From Clostridia bacterium (GTDB lineage Bacteria > Bacillota > Clostridia > Christensenellales > Aristaeellaceae): a DNA stretch of 36,929 nt. Of this stretch, positions 26,344 to 33,941 are shown piece after piece (within the stretch, counting starts at the first letter, position 1; every line of letters begins with the position of its first letter). Below the pieces are notes generated by a model, which was given only the letters and a program-made list of their open reading frames with translations, was not told the origin of the DNA and searched no databases. Position numbers and translations under genes: made by a program. The stretch covers positions 1 to 36,929 of the forward strand of contig JAFXDB010000063.1 in the NCBI GenBank assembly GCA_017516305.1. Direction: 5' to 3'.

Positions 26344-27384
26344 ATGGATATCAAGAAGATCCTGGCGGACGCCACGGCGACGCTGGGCGTGTCCGGCCAT
26401 GAGGCGGAGGTGGCGGCATACTTTGCCGAGCAGTTCCGCCCCCTGGTGGACGAGGTGAAGGTGGACGCGATGTATAACGTCATCGCCCGCCGGAAGGGCA
26501 ATGGCCCCAAGATCATGCTCTGCGCCCATCTGGACGAGATTGCCCTGATGGTAACGAAGATCGAGGATGACGGCTGTGTGCGCTTTGGCAGCGTGGGCGG
26601 CGTGGATCCCCGCATCCTGCCCGGCTCCCGCGTATGGGTGCATGGCGCGAAGGGCAAGCTCTTCGGCACCATCGGCGCCCTGCCGCCCCACCTGATGAGT
26701 GCGGAAGACCGCACCAACAATTACAAGATGGACAAGCTCCATGTGGATCTGGGCATGTGCGCCGAGACCGTGCGCAGCCAGGTGCGCATCGGCGACCTGA
26801 TCACCTTCAACACCCCCTTCACCGAGCTGGCAAACGGCCAGGTGGCCGCCAAGTCCCTGGATGACCGCGCCTGCGTGGCCATCCTGCTGCGGGCTGCCGA
26901 GCGCCTGCAGAAGCTGGTCTGCGACGCGGATGTGTACTTCGTCTGCTCCTCCCAGGAGGAGGTGGGCGGCCGCGGCGCGATGACCGCCGCCTTCGGCGTG
27001 GAGCCGGACTGCGCGGTGGTGCTGGACGTGGACTTCGCCCTTACCCCCGGCTGCGGCCCCGATGTGGCCTGCCCGCTGGACGCGATGGTGGTCACCCACG
27101 GCCCCTTCATCCAGCCGAAGCTGAACAAGCGCCTGATCGACTGCGCCAAGGCCCACAACGTGAAACTCACCCAGACCGTGGCGGGCCGCTCCACCGGCAC
27201 CGACGCGGATGAGATCGGCGTGTCCCGCGCGGGCGTGCCGGTTGTGCTGCTGTCCCTGCCGGAAAAGTATATGCACACCTCTGTGGAGACCATTTCTCTG
27301 GACACCCTGGAAGAGGGCGCGCGTCTGCTGGCGCATTTCGTCAGTGAGCTGGATGCGGGATGGGAGGAAGACCTGTGGATCTGA
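26344..27384 (+). CDS. M42 family metallopeptidase, copy 1
   Basis: This 346-residue cytoplasmic aminopeptidase of the FrvX/glutamyl-aminopeptidase type works with two metal ions. Probable ligands and catalytic residues are H62 and D64 in AHLDEIALMV, D173/D174 in KSLDDRACV, E205/E206 in SQEEVGGRGA, D228 in LDVDFA and H311 in KYMHTSVETI. A PDZ-like insertion domain occupies about 70-165. M42 enzymes form tetrahedral dodecamers that trim peptides; some relatives were once called cellulases. It is first in a run of three M42 genes and overlaps the second by 10 bases. Confidence 0.93.
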   Translation: MDIKKILADATATLGVSGHEAEVAAYFAEQFRPLVDEVKVDAMYNVIARRKGNGPKIMLCAHLDEIALMVTKIEDDGCVRFGSVGGVDPRILPGSRVWVHGAKGKLFGTIGALPPHLMSAEDRTNNYKMDKLHVDLGMCAETVRSQVRIGDLITFNTPFTELANGQVAAKSLDDRACVAILLRAAERLQKLVCDADVYFVCSSQEEVGGRGAMTAAFGVEPDCAVVLDVDFALTPGCGPDVACPLDAMVVTHGPFIQPKLNKRLIDCAKAHNVKLTQTVAGRSTGTDADEIGVSRAGVPVVLLSLPEKYMHTSVETISLDTLEEGARLLAHFVSELDAGWEEDLWI

Positions 27385-28385
27385 AAACATTAACGGAAAT
27401 CAATGCTCCCTCGGGCCATGAGCAGCCGATTCGCCGCGCTCTGCTGGCGGAATTGAAGGAGAAGGGCTTCGAGCCCACCATTGACCGCATGGGCAATATC
27501 ATCGTGGTCAAGGAGGGCACGGGAGAAAAGCCCCGCAAGCGCGTGCTGGTGTCCGCCCACATGGACGAGGTGGGCCTCATCGTCACCGGCCACACCGAGG
27601 ACGGCTTCCTCAAGGTGACCCAGGCCGGCGGTATCGACACCCGCGTGCTCATTTCCAAGCGCGTGCTGGTGGGCGATGACAACATTCCCGGCGTCATCGG
27701 CGCGGTGGCCATCCACCTGCAATCCGCCGCTGACCGTGCCCGCGTGATGGGCTACCGCGAGATCAACGTGGACATCGGCGCCAAGAGCAAGGGCGAGGCC
27801 GAGGGCAAGGCCCCCAAGGGCACCTACATCAGCTTTGACACCCCCTATGTGGAATACGGCGAGGGTTTTGCCTGCGGCAAGGCATTCGATGACCGCGTGG
27901 GCTGCTGGACGATCCTGCGCCTGCTGGAGGAGGAGCTGCCCTGCGACCTGGTGGCGGCCTTTGTCAGCGAGGAGGAGGTCGGCTGCCGCGGCGCATCCGG
28001 CGCTGCGTTCTCCCAGGAGCCGGATATCGGCATCGTCCTGGAGGGCACCACCTGCAATGACCTGGGCGACATCCCGGAGGTTGCGCAGGTCTGCAAGTGC
28101 GGCTCCGGCGTGGCCGTGTCCTTCATGGACAATGCTTCCATCGGCAACCGCGAGCTGTTCCGCAAGGCCATCGCCATCGGCGAAAAGGAGGGCATCGCCC
28201 ATCAGGTGAAGTCCTCCGTGTCCGGCGGCAACGACGGCGGCGTCATCCAGCGTGCCCGCGAGGGTATCCCGACCCTGGTGCTGTCCGTTCCCTGCCGCTA
28301 CATCCACAGCCCCTCCACGGTCATCAAGCTGTCCGACGCGGAAAGCCAGTTCGAGCTGACCCGCGCGCTGCTGAAGGCGCTGTAA
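27375..28385 (+). CDS. M42 family metallopeptidase, copy 2
   Basis: This 336-residue paralogue of its neighbours has SAHMDEVGLIVTG, KAFDDRVGCW, SEEEVGCRGASG, then EGTTCND and a final CRYIHSPSTVI. The fourth ligand position is Glu in IVLEGTTCND, where copies 1 and 3 have Asp. I chose the GTG at 27375 over the ATG at 27360: GGGAGG (27362-27367) sits seven bases before the GTG, inside the end of copy 1, and the resulting start DLKTLTEINAPSGHE aligns with the family. The 10-base overlap suggests coupled translation. Confidence 0.92.
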   Translation: MDLKTLTEINAPSGHEQPIRRALLAELKEKGFEPTIDRMGNIIVVKEGTGEKPRKRVLVSAHMDEVGLIVTGHTEDGFLKVTQAGGIDTRVLISKRVLVGDDNIPGVIGAVAIHLQSAADRARVMGYREINVDIGAKSKGEAEGKAPKGTYISFDTPYVEYGEGFACGKAFDDRVGCWTILRLLEEELPCDLVAAFVSEEEVGCRGASGAAFSQEPDIGIVLEGTTCNDLGDIPEVAQVCKCGSGVAVSFMDNASIGNRELFRKAIAIGEKEGIAHQVKSSVSGGNDGGVIQRAREGIPTLVLSVPCRYIHSPSTVIKLSDAESQFELTRALLKAL

Positions 28386-28412
28386 GCAAGGACGAGTCGT
28401 TCCACAAACTAA

Positions 28413-28444
28413 ATTCCGAATTCCACATTCCGAATTCCGAATTC
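28413..28444. repeat. AATTCCGAATTCC-type short tandem repeat
   Basis: The unit ATTCCGA or ATTCCACA recurs four times in 32 bases in the 80-base gap between the second and third M42 genes. It lies just before a GAAGGAG ribosome binding site. The base composition is far more AT-rich than the flanks. Similar short ATTC repeats are common intergenic filler in Bacillota; no function is evident. Confidence 0.6.
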
Positions 28445-28465
28445 AAGAAGGAGTGTATATATACT

Positions 28466-29446
28466 ATGTTTGAGCTTCTGAAGAAGGTTCTCGCCCCCAT
28501 CGGCCCCAGCGGCCTGGAGGGCCCCGTGGCGGAGGTCATCCGCGAGGAGATCAAGGATGTTGTGGATACCATTGAGGTGGATGCCCTGGGCAACCTGATC
28601 GCCACCAAGCTGGGCAAAGCCGAAAACCCCCGCAAGGTGATGCTTTCCGCCCATATGGATCACATCGGCTATATCGTCACCGGCGTGGAGAAGGAAGGCT
28701 TCCTGCGTGTGACCAACGTGGGCGGCATCGGCATGAACAACAGCTACAACCGCCATGTGGTGTTTGCGGGCGGCGTCAACGGCGTGGTGGTGGCCCAGCC
28801 CGTGGCCGGTCAGCCTGCGCTGAAGGATCTGTTTGTGGACATCGGTGCGGCGGACAGGGAGGATGCGCTGAAGATGGTCTCCCTGGGCGATGTGTGCGTG
28901 TATGCCGGTGAGTGCTTCCGCCTGGGCGAGCACCGCGTGGCCGCCCCCGCCATGGATGACCGCTGCGCCTGCGCCCTGCTGGTGAAGCTCCTTCAAACGG
29001 TGGGCGACACGCAGGACACCATCATTGCCGTCTTCTCCGTCCAGGAGGAGGTCGGCTGCCGCGGCGCGAAGGTGGCTTCCTTCGCCAAGGAGCCGGACGT
29101 GGGCATTGCCCTGGACGTGACCGGCTGGGGCGACACCCCCGGCGTGACCCAGCCCGAGATCAAGCTGGGCGAGGGCATCGGCGTGAAGGTGATGGATCGC
29201 GCCAGCATCAGCAACCCTGAGCTGCGCGAGGCCCTGATGGCCGCGGGTGAAAAGGCGGGCGTCAAGACTCAGCGCGAGGTGCTGCCCTACGGCGGTACCG
29301 ATGCGGGCGCCATGCAGACCAGCCGCGCCGGTATCCCGGTGTGTACGCTGTCTGTGCCCTGCCGTTATGTCCACAGCGCCTGCGAAGTGATCGACATGCG
29401 CGATATGGACGCGGGCCTGAAGCTGCTGCAGACGTACTTCGCGTGA
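28466..29446 (+). CDS. M42 family metallopeptidase, copy 3
   Basis: This 326-residue protein has SAHMDHIGYIVTG, APAMDDRCACALL, SVQEEVGCRGAKVA, LDVTGWGDTPGV and CRYVHSACEVI, so a complete set of M42 metal and catalytic residues. His replaces Glu after the first HMD motif. The open frame extends upstream to 28097, but that would run over copy 2. I chose the ATG at 28466, preceded by GAAGGAG about 12 bases away, giving MFELLKKVLAPIGPSG. Copies 1 to 3 are diverged paralogues, so they may differ in peptide specificity. Confidence 0.92.
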   Translation: MFELLKKVLAPIGPSGLEGPVAEVIREEIKDVVDTIEVDALGNLIATKLGKAENPRKVMLSAHMDHIGYIVTGVEKEGFLRVTNVGGIGMNNSYNRHVVFAGGVNGVVVAQPVAGQPALKDLFVDIGAADREDALKMVSLGDVCVYAGECFRLGEHRVAAPAMDDRCACALLVKLLQTVGDTQDTIIAVFSVQEEVGCRGAKVASFAKEPDVGIALDVTGWGDTPGVTQPEIKLGEGIGVKVMDRASISNPELREALMAAGEKAGVKTQREVLPYGGTDAGAMQTSRAGIPVCTLSVPCRYVHSACEVIDMRDMDAGLKLLQTYFA

Positions 29447-29536
29447 GGACTCCCTCAGTCACCGCGTAAACGCGGCGCCAGCTCCCTCGGGGGACTCCCT
29501 CAGTCACCGCGTAAACGCGGTGCCAGCTCCCTCGGG
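29447..29536 (+). repeat. Two 45-bp direct repeats with internal hairpin
   Basis: Units at 29447-29491 and 29492-29536 are identical except for C/T after ACGCGG. Each begins GGACTCCCTCAGTCACCGCG and contains the small stem CCGCG-TAAA-CGCGG. The junction with the next bases gives a perfect stem AGCTCCCTC (29525-29533) with GAGGGAGCT (29537-29545), then ATTTA, which may act as a terminator for the M42 genes. I recall similar CTCCCTCAGTCAC repeats dispersed in gut Clostridia genomes. Confidence 0.75.
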
Positions 29537-29555
29537 GAGGGAGCTATTTAAGGAA

Positions 29556-29686
29556 GGCAGCTGGCGCTGCCCTGAATAGAATGCCCACAGCGGGGAGGAG
29601 CAGGAAACCGCTTCTCCCCGCGTGTTGTTGGGGAGGCAAAATGACCCGTGTTTCCCGTGCCGGGCCGTTTTGCGTCCCCAGCAACA
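29556..29686 (+). ncRNA. Candidate structured intergenic RNA: three consecutive hairpins
   Basis: Stem 1 is GGCAGC-TGGC-GCTGCC (29556-29571). Stem 2 pairs GCGGGGAGGAGC (29590-29601) with GCTTCTCCCCGC (29610-29621), 12 pairs including one G-U. Stem 3 pairs 29623-29641 with 29668-29686, 18 of 19 positions including one U-G, with an inner CCCG/CGGG. Both wobble pairs are legal only on the plus strand, so an RNA read on plus is favoured. It sits between the 45-bp repeats and the GT-C-like gene. It may be part of a dispersed composite repeat, an attenuator, or a free RNA. Confidence 0.4.
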
Positions 29687-29726
29687 CATCTGCCGGAGAA
29701 TCTACCTGTAAAACGGAGGCATGCTG

Positions 29727-31736
29727 ATGTTCGGCACACTCTATCTTGCGATTTTCATTTTCTGCGGACTGTTCATCGTCCGCTGCCTGCTGCCGCGCCA
29801 TACGGTGCTGACCCGCACGTGGCTGGGCACGAGTCTCGGCCTGCTGCTGCTGATGTGGCTGCCCGCGCTCATGGCCTTCGCGGTGGACTTCACGGTGAAG
29901 GCCCACCTGCTGGCGCTGCTCCCCCTGGCGGCGTTGACGGGCGGCGCGTTCCTGCTGCGGGACAGGCGTCTGGCAAAGGGCTGGGATGCGGCGGAAACGA
30001 CCCTGGCCCGGCAGATGTTGACCGTGGTGCTGCCGCTGACGCTCCTGTCCGGGTATCTGCAGTTCACGCATTATGTCCGCATGGCGGCGGACGGCTCCTG
30101 GTGGGGCGGACAGTCCACCTATGGCGACCTGGCGATGCACATGAGCTTCGTCACGTCGCTGAAGAATGCCTCCTTCCCGCCGGAATACTCGCTTTTCCCC
30201 GGTCAGCAGCTGAGCTACCCCTTCCTGATGGATTCTCTCAGCACCAGCCTTTATCTGATGGGCTTTTCGCTGCAGGCGTCGATGGTGATTCCGGGGACGC
30301 TGATGATGGCGCTGTGCTACATGGGTGTGATGTGCCTGGCGCGGGAGATGACGGTCGGCAAAAAGACGGTCATCCTGGCGGCGCTGTTGTTCTTCCTCAA
30401 CGGCGGCCTGGGCTTCATCTACGATTTCGACCTGGCCGGAGGCACGGAGACCGTCTGGATGAACGGCGAATGGACGGAGACGCCCACCCTCTGGGCGCGC
30501 ATCCAGAACATCCTCAACGGCTACTACATGACTCCCACCAACCAGCCCACGCCCAACAACCTGCGCTGGTCGAACGTCATTGCCGACCTGATGCTGCCGC
30601 AGCGGACGCTGCTGGGCGGCTGGTGCATGGTGATCCCGTGCTTCTACCTGCTCTTTACGGCCTTCCACCGGGAGGATATGGCGAAAACGCCCCTGCGGCA
30701 GGTGGTGCTGCTGGGCGTGTGGGGCGGCGCGCTGCCGCTGATCCACACGCACTCCTTCACGGCGCTGGCGCTGTGCTCGGTGGGGCTGCTGGTATATGAC
30801 ATGTTCCATTGCCGCGACCGGCTGCAGCGGTTGGGCTGGTACGCTCTCTACGGCGGCATTGCCTGTGTGCTGTCCGTTCCGCAGCTTTTCGGGTTCACCT
30901 TCGGCCAGGTGTTCCAGGAGGGCATGCAGGAGGCCAGCAACTCCTTTATCGAACCCTGGTTCAACTGGGTCAACTCGTCAGACGGCACCCTGTCCGGCAT
31001 GATCGACGGCTACGGCTGGTTTTACCTCAAGAACATCGGCCTGCCCTTCCTGATGCTGATCTTCGCGCTGTGTGAGCGCAATCCCCGCTGGCGGCGGCTC
31101 TTTGCCGGTGCGCTGCCCATCATCCTGGCGGCGGAGTTCGTCCGCTTCCAGCCCAACATTTACGATAACAACAAGCTCCTGTACCTGGCCTGGCTCCTGT
31201 GCGCGATGATCGTGGCGGACTGGTGCGGCGTGGTGTGGCGGAAGCTGAAGGACTTCCGGGCAAGGCCGTTCATTGCGGCGCTGGCGGCGGTGACGATCTT
31301 CCTCTCCGCCGGGCTGACCCTCTGGCGCGAGTGCGTGAGCAATTACCAGCTCTTTTCTGCCGGTGCAGTGCAGGCAGGCGAGTTTGTCCGCGATAATACG
31401 GAGGAGGACGCGGTATTCCTCACGGGCGTCCACCATCTGAATCCGGTGGCTTCCATCGGCGGACGGCGCATCGTCTGCGGCCCCGACCTTTGGCTGTATT
31501 ACCACGGCCTGGACACGAATGCCCGTAAGGAGGATATTGCCCGCTTCTACGGCGATCCGGCGGGGAATCTGGATGTTCTGGAAACCTACGGGGTGGATTA
31601 CATCGCCGTCAGCAGCTACGAGCGGCACGATTACCAGCCGGATATTGCCGCGCTTGATGCGCTCTACACCCGCGTGTACCAGAACGGCGAGATGATCATC
31701 TGGCAGGTCGCGGCTGCTGCGCAGGGGGAGGAGTGA
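29727..31736 (+). CDS. Polytopic membrane protein, GT-C glycosyltransferase-like
   Basis: This 669-residue protein has more than ten membrane segments. After the first segments there is an extracytoplasmic loop with acidic residues, STYGDLAMHMSFVTSLKN, where GT-C enzymes carry the catalytic Asp. Later come LSYPFLMDSLSTSLYLMG, PLIHTHSFTALAL and NIYDNNKLLYLAWLL, then a soluble C-terminal domain (about 540-669). GT-C enzymes transfer sugars from polyprenyl-phosphate carriers outside the membrane. I cannot assign a donor or acceptor; a DUF2298- or YfhO-like membrane protein is the alternative. I chose the ATG at 29727 because GGAGG lies seven bases upstream; the ATG at 29721 is only one base from it. 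Confidence 0.6.
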   Translation: MFGTLYLAIFIFCGLFIVRCLLPRHTVLTRTWLGTSLGLLLLMWLPALMAFAVDFTVKAHLLALLPLAALTGGAFLLRDRRLAKGWDAAETTLARQMLTVVLPLTLLSGYLQFTHYVRMAADGSWWGGQSTYGDLAMHMSFVTSLKNASFPPEYSLFPGQQLSYPFLMDSLSTSLYLMGFSLQASMVIPGTLMMALCYMGVMCLAREMTVGKKTVILAALLFFLNGGLGFIYDFDLAGGTETVWMNGEWTETPTLWARIQNILNGYYMTPTNQPTPNNLRWSNVIADLMLPQRTLLGGWCMVIPCFYLLFTAFHREDMAKTPLRQVVLLGVWGGALPLIHTHSFTALALCSVGLLVYDMFHCRDRLQRLGWYALYGGIACVLSVPQLFGFTFGQVFQEGMQEASNSFIEPWFNWVNSSDGTLSGMIDGYGWFYLKNIGLPFLMLIFALCERNPRWRRLFAGALPIILAAEFVRFQPNIYDNNKLLYLAWLLCAMIVADWCGVVWRKLKDFRARPFIAALAAVTIFLSAGLTLWRECVSNYQLFSAGAVQAGEFVRDNTEEDAVFLTGVHHLNPVASIGGRRIVCGPDLWLYYHGLDTNARKEDIARFYGDPAGNLDVLETYGVDYIAVSSYERHDYQPDIAALDALYTRVYQNGEMIIWQVAAAAQGEE

Positions 31737-31739
31737 CGG

Positions 31740-31955
31740 ATGGAACGGCTGCTGCGGTATTCCCTGGAGCATGAGCGGGTCATCCGGCTGATGCTGCTGA
31801 CGGAGGGGAGCCTGACGCAGGTCAATGCCCGCATCATCGCCTATGATGCGGAGAAGATCGAGTTCATCACCACCCGTTCGCCCCGACCGCAGACGGCGCT
31901 TCGGGCGGACATTCTGGCGGCAGACTTCCGTAGGGGGGACGACGGGCAGGTGTGA
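31740..31955 (+). CDS. Small protein of unknown function (71 aa)
   Basis: The ATG is three bases after the previous stop and is preceded by GGGGAGGAG, so it is likely translated and coupled to the membrane protein gene. It has no membrane segment or signal. It begins MERLLRYSLEHERVIRLMLL and ends ILAADFRRGDDGQV, with a basic middle (TTRSPRPQTALR). The strand-rich pattern recalls a small WYL/SH3-like barrel, but I do not recognise the family. Confidence 0.65.
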   Translation: MERLLRYSLEHERVIRLMLLTEGSLTQVNARIIAYDAEKIEFITTRSPRPQTALRADILAADFRRGDDGQV

Positions 31956-31959
31956 ACAA

Positions 31960-32001
31960 TCCTGAAATACACCCTTACCTGGATATTCCTGAAATATACC
32001 C
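31960..32001. repeat. 15-bp direct repeats before the lipase-like gene
   Basis: TCCTGAAATACACCC (31960-31974) recurs as TCCTGAAATATACCC (31987-32001), a 27-base period. A third relative, TCCCTAAATACACCC, lies at 33452-33466 at the other end of the same gene. They could be regulator half-sites, or traces of insertion or duplication around the gene. Confidence 0.5.
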
Positions 32002-32029
32002 TGGTTGAAAAAGAAAGGAGGCGTGTCCC

Positions 32030-33469
32030 ATGGGAAATCCTGTACCGGGCCCTGTGACAGGGGTTGACCTGACGCGGGCGGAGACGCTCATGTGCCCATG
32101 GATGGCAGACCCGTGGGGACGTCTGCGTCCGCCGATCTCCCTGGAAGCGCTGCAGATGAGCGCGGAGCTGTCCGCCGCCTGCCAGAGCCTGAACATCACC
32201 CCCTGGCTGCGGGCGGGTTGGCGGGACGTGACGGTGCAGGTGGACGGCGAGGTCACCCCGCTGGAGCGGGAGTGGCGGAGCCTGTCGGCCAAGCTGCAGA
32301 GGAGCCTCATCCGGGCGAAGATCAGCGGCGTGAACCCGCTGCAGCAGATCTCTGGCGCGCTGAAGGAGCGGTCTGCCGCGTCCACCGGCAAGGCGGTGGT
32401 GATGCTGCGGCCTGCGCCGGGCGGGAAGTACGTGGTGGCCATCTGCTTCATGGGCACGGGCGCGCGCTTCTACGATTGGTTCTCCAATTTCCGCATTGCC
32501 ACGCCCGAGGGCATTCATCAGGGCTTTTCGCAGCTGACGGATCAGTTCGAGGGCAACGAGGGCCGCATCGGCTTTCCGGAAACGGCCCGGGCGCTGCGCC
32601 TGCCGCAGCTGACCCTGCGCCACATCCTGGAGGAGGCGAAAAGCCCGGACAGCCGGTTCCGCCTCTGGCTCTGCGGCCACAGCCAGGGCGGCGCGGTGAT
32701 GCAGGTCTACGCCCGGCGCAAGCTCCTGCAGAGCGGCGTACACCCGTCCAACATTGTCGGCTGGGGCTTCGCATCGCCCTCGGTGGCCACGGGGGATGCG
32801 GCGGCGGACCCGGCGGTTTACCCGCTCTATCATGTCCACAACAGCGATGACCTCGTGCCCCGCTGCGGCGCGGCGGTGCATCTGGGCGTGTGCCTGGTGT
32901 ACCCGGCGGACGAGCCGCTGCGCAAGGCCTGCTATGCCTGGCCCCGCGATGCGGCCAGCGTACAGGCGCGCCTGGCCGTGCGCCCCCTGGTGCAGCAGAT
33001 GACGGACACGCCGGGCTGCATCGTGCAGGTGACGGCGATGCTGATGGTGCTGGAGGGCTGCACGCCCCGGGAGATCGCCGAGGCGCTGGGCGTGGAGGAC
33101 TCGATTCCGGCCTCGCGCCTGCTGGAGCGCTTCGACGTGAAGGAGACGCTGGCGGGCATCATCCGGCGGATGGAGGCAGCGTACCTTTCTGTGACGGGCC
33201 AGCCGCTGCCGGGCGAACGCCTGGTCTCGGCCATCGCCCTCATCCGGGAGGTGGCGCAGCAGGTGGGCTGGAAGGCCCTCATCGGCGCGATGAGCCAGCT
33301 CCTGCGCTATCCGCACCGCATGTCCGTGCCCCGCGACGGCAGCCGGGACACGCCCTATACCTGGATCGCCCGGCACGGCGCACACCGGCTGACGCCCTAC
33401 ATCTGGCAGGCGGGGGCGCCGCCGTGGCGACAGGCGGCTCCGACAGATAACTCCCTAAATACACCCTGA
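32030..33469 (+). CDS. Class-3-lipase-like alpha/beta hydrolase
   Basis: This 479-residue protein has the nucleophile elbow GHSQGG with S218, preceded by a strand (FRLWLC), and an Asp candidate in HNSDDLVPR (D273/D274), matching the order of lipase_3 enzymes. A His for the triad is not certain; H290-region (AAVHLG) and later YPHR are candidates. The oxyanion-side strand VVAICFMGTG with FYDWFSNF is also typical. There is no signal peptide, so it should be cytoplasmic. The C-terminal 160 residues are helical and unassigned. AAGGAGG lies eight bases before the ATG. Natural substrate unknown. Confidence 0.75.
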   Translation: MGNPVPGPVTGVDLTRAETLMCPWMADPWGRLRPPISLEALQMSAELSAACQSLNITPWLRAGWRDVTVQVDGEVTPLEREWRSLSAKLQRSLIRAKISGVNPLQQISGALKERSAASTGKAVVMLRPAPGGKYVVAICFMGTGARFYDWFSNFRIATPEGIHQGFSQLTDQFEGNEGRIGFPETARALRLPQLTLRHILEEAKSPDSRFRLWLCGHSQGGAVMQVYARRKLLQSGVHPSNIVGWGFASPSVATGDAAADPAVYPLYHVHNSDDLVPRCGAAVHLGVCLVYPADEPLRKACYAWPRDAASVQARLAVRPLVQQMTDTPGCIVQVTAMLMVLEGCTPREIAEALGVEDSIPASRLLERFDVKETLAGIIRRMEAAYLSVTGQPLPGERLVSAIALIREVAQQVGWKALIGAMSQLLRYPHRMSVPRDGSRDTPYTWIARHGAHRLTPYIWQAGAPPWRQAAPTDNSLNTP

Positions 33470-33489
33470 TATAGAAAGGAAGAATGCAA

Positions 33490-33771
33490 ATGAAGACCAC
33501 CATCCTGATCATCATCGCCGTGGCGGCGCTGGTGATGAACCCCGTTGCCTTTGTGCTCATGGGCGTTGACAAGAAGCGCGCCAGGAAGGGCGCCTGGCGC
33601 ATCCCGGAAAAGACGCTTTTCCTGGCAACGGCCTGCTTCGGCGGCCTTGGCGGCACGCTGGGCATGTTCCTGCTGCGGCACAAGACCAAGCACTGGTACT
33701 TCCGCCTGGGCTTCCCGGCGCTGCTGGTGCTGCAGGTCGTCGTTGTGGCAGCGCTGATCGTGCTGCTGTGA
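33490..33771 (+). CDS. DUF1294 family small membrane protein
   Basis: This 93-residue protein has a membrane segment, then the family signature VDKKRARKGAWRIPEKTLFL, a Gly-rich GGLGGTLGMFLLRHKTKHWYF and a second membrane pair. Function is unknown; some relatives are fused to cold-shock domains. I chose the ATG at 33490 over the one at 33484 because AAAGGAAG is only three bases from the earlier codon but nine from this one. It follows the lipase-like gene by 20 bases, and a strong terminator follows, so it ends that unit. Confidence 0.88.
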   Translation: MKTTILIIIAVAALVMNPVAFVLMGVDKKRARKGAWRIPEKTLFLATACFGGLGGTLGMFLLRHKTKHWYFRLGFPALLVLQVVVVAALIVLL

Positions 33772-33776
33772 TTCTG

Positions 33777-33819
33777 AAAATGCGGTATGTTGCGGGAATC
33801 CTGGAACGTACCGCGTTTT
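33777..33819 (+). terminator. Rho-independent terminator after the DUF1294 gene
   Basis: AAAATGCGGTATGTT (33777-33791) pairs with AACGTACCGCGTTTT (33805-33819), 15 pairs including two U-G that are legal only on plus. It is followed by GTTG after the T-run. Confidence 0.82.
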
Positions 33820-33871
33820 GTTGTGCGAATGTATTTCCTGTGTACAGGGGAAAAGATTTACATGCGGGCTG

Positions 33872-33900
33872 ATGACATCCGGGAAGGAATGTGATAGAAT
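33872..33900 (+). promoter_or_regulatory. Extended -10 promoter of rarA
   Basis: ATGACA (33872-33877, five of six consensus) and TAGAAT (33895-33900) have a 17-base spacer, with TG at 33892-33893. The start would be near 33907, a leader of about 35 bases. Confidence 0.65.
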
Positions 33901-33941
33901 ATAATCGGAAGAAAATCGGCAATCACGAAGGAGGAATGGAC

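Noticed and set aside
28413..28444. Possible CRISPR-like array
   Set aside because: The ATTCCGA units are contiguous and very short, without unique spacers. No cas gene is present in the window.
29504..29739. Short minus-strand frames encoding Cys/Pro/Arg-rich peptides
   Set aside because: They run through the repeat and hairpin block, have no ribosome binding site, and their apparent recurrence is explained by the repeat DNA.
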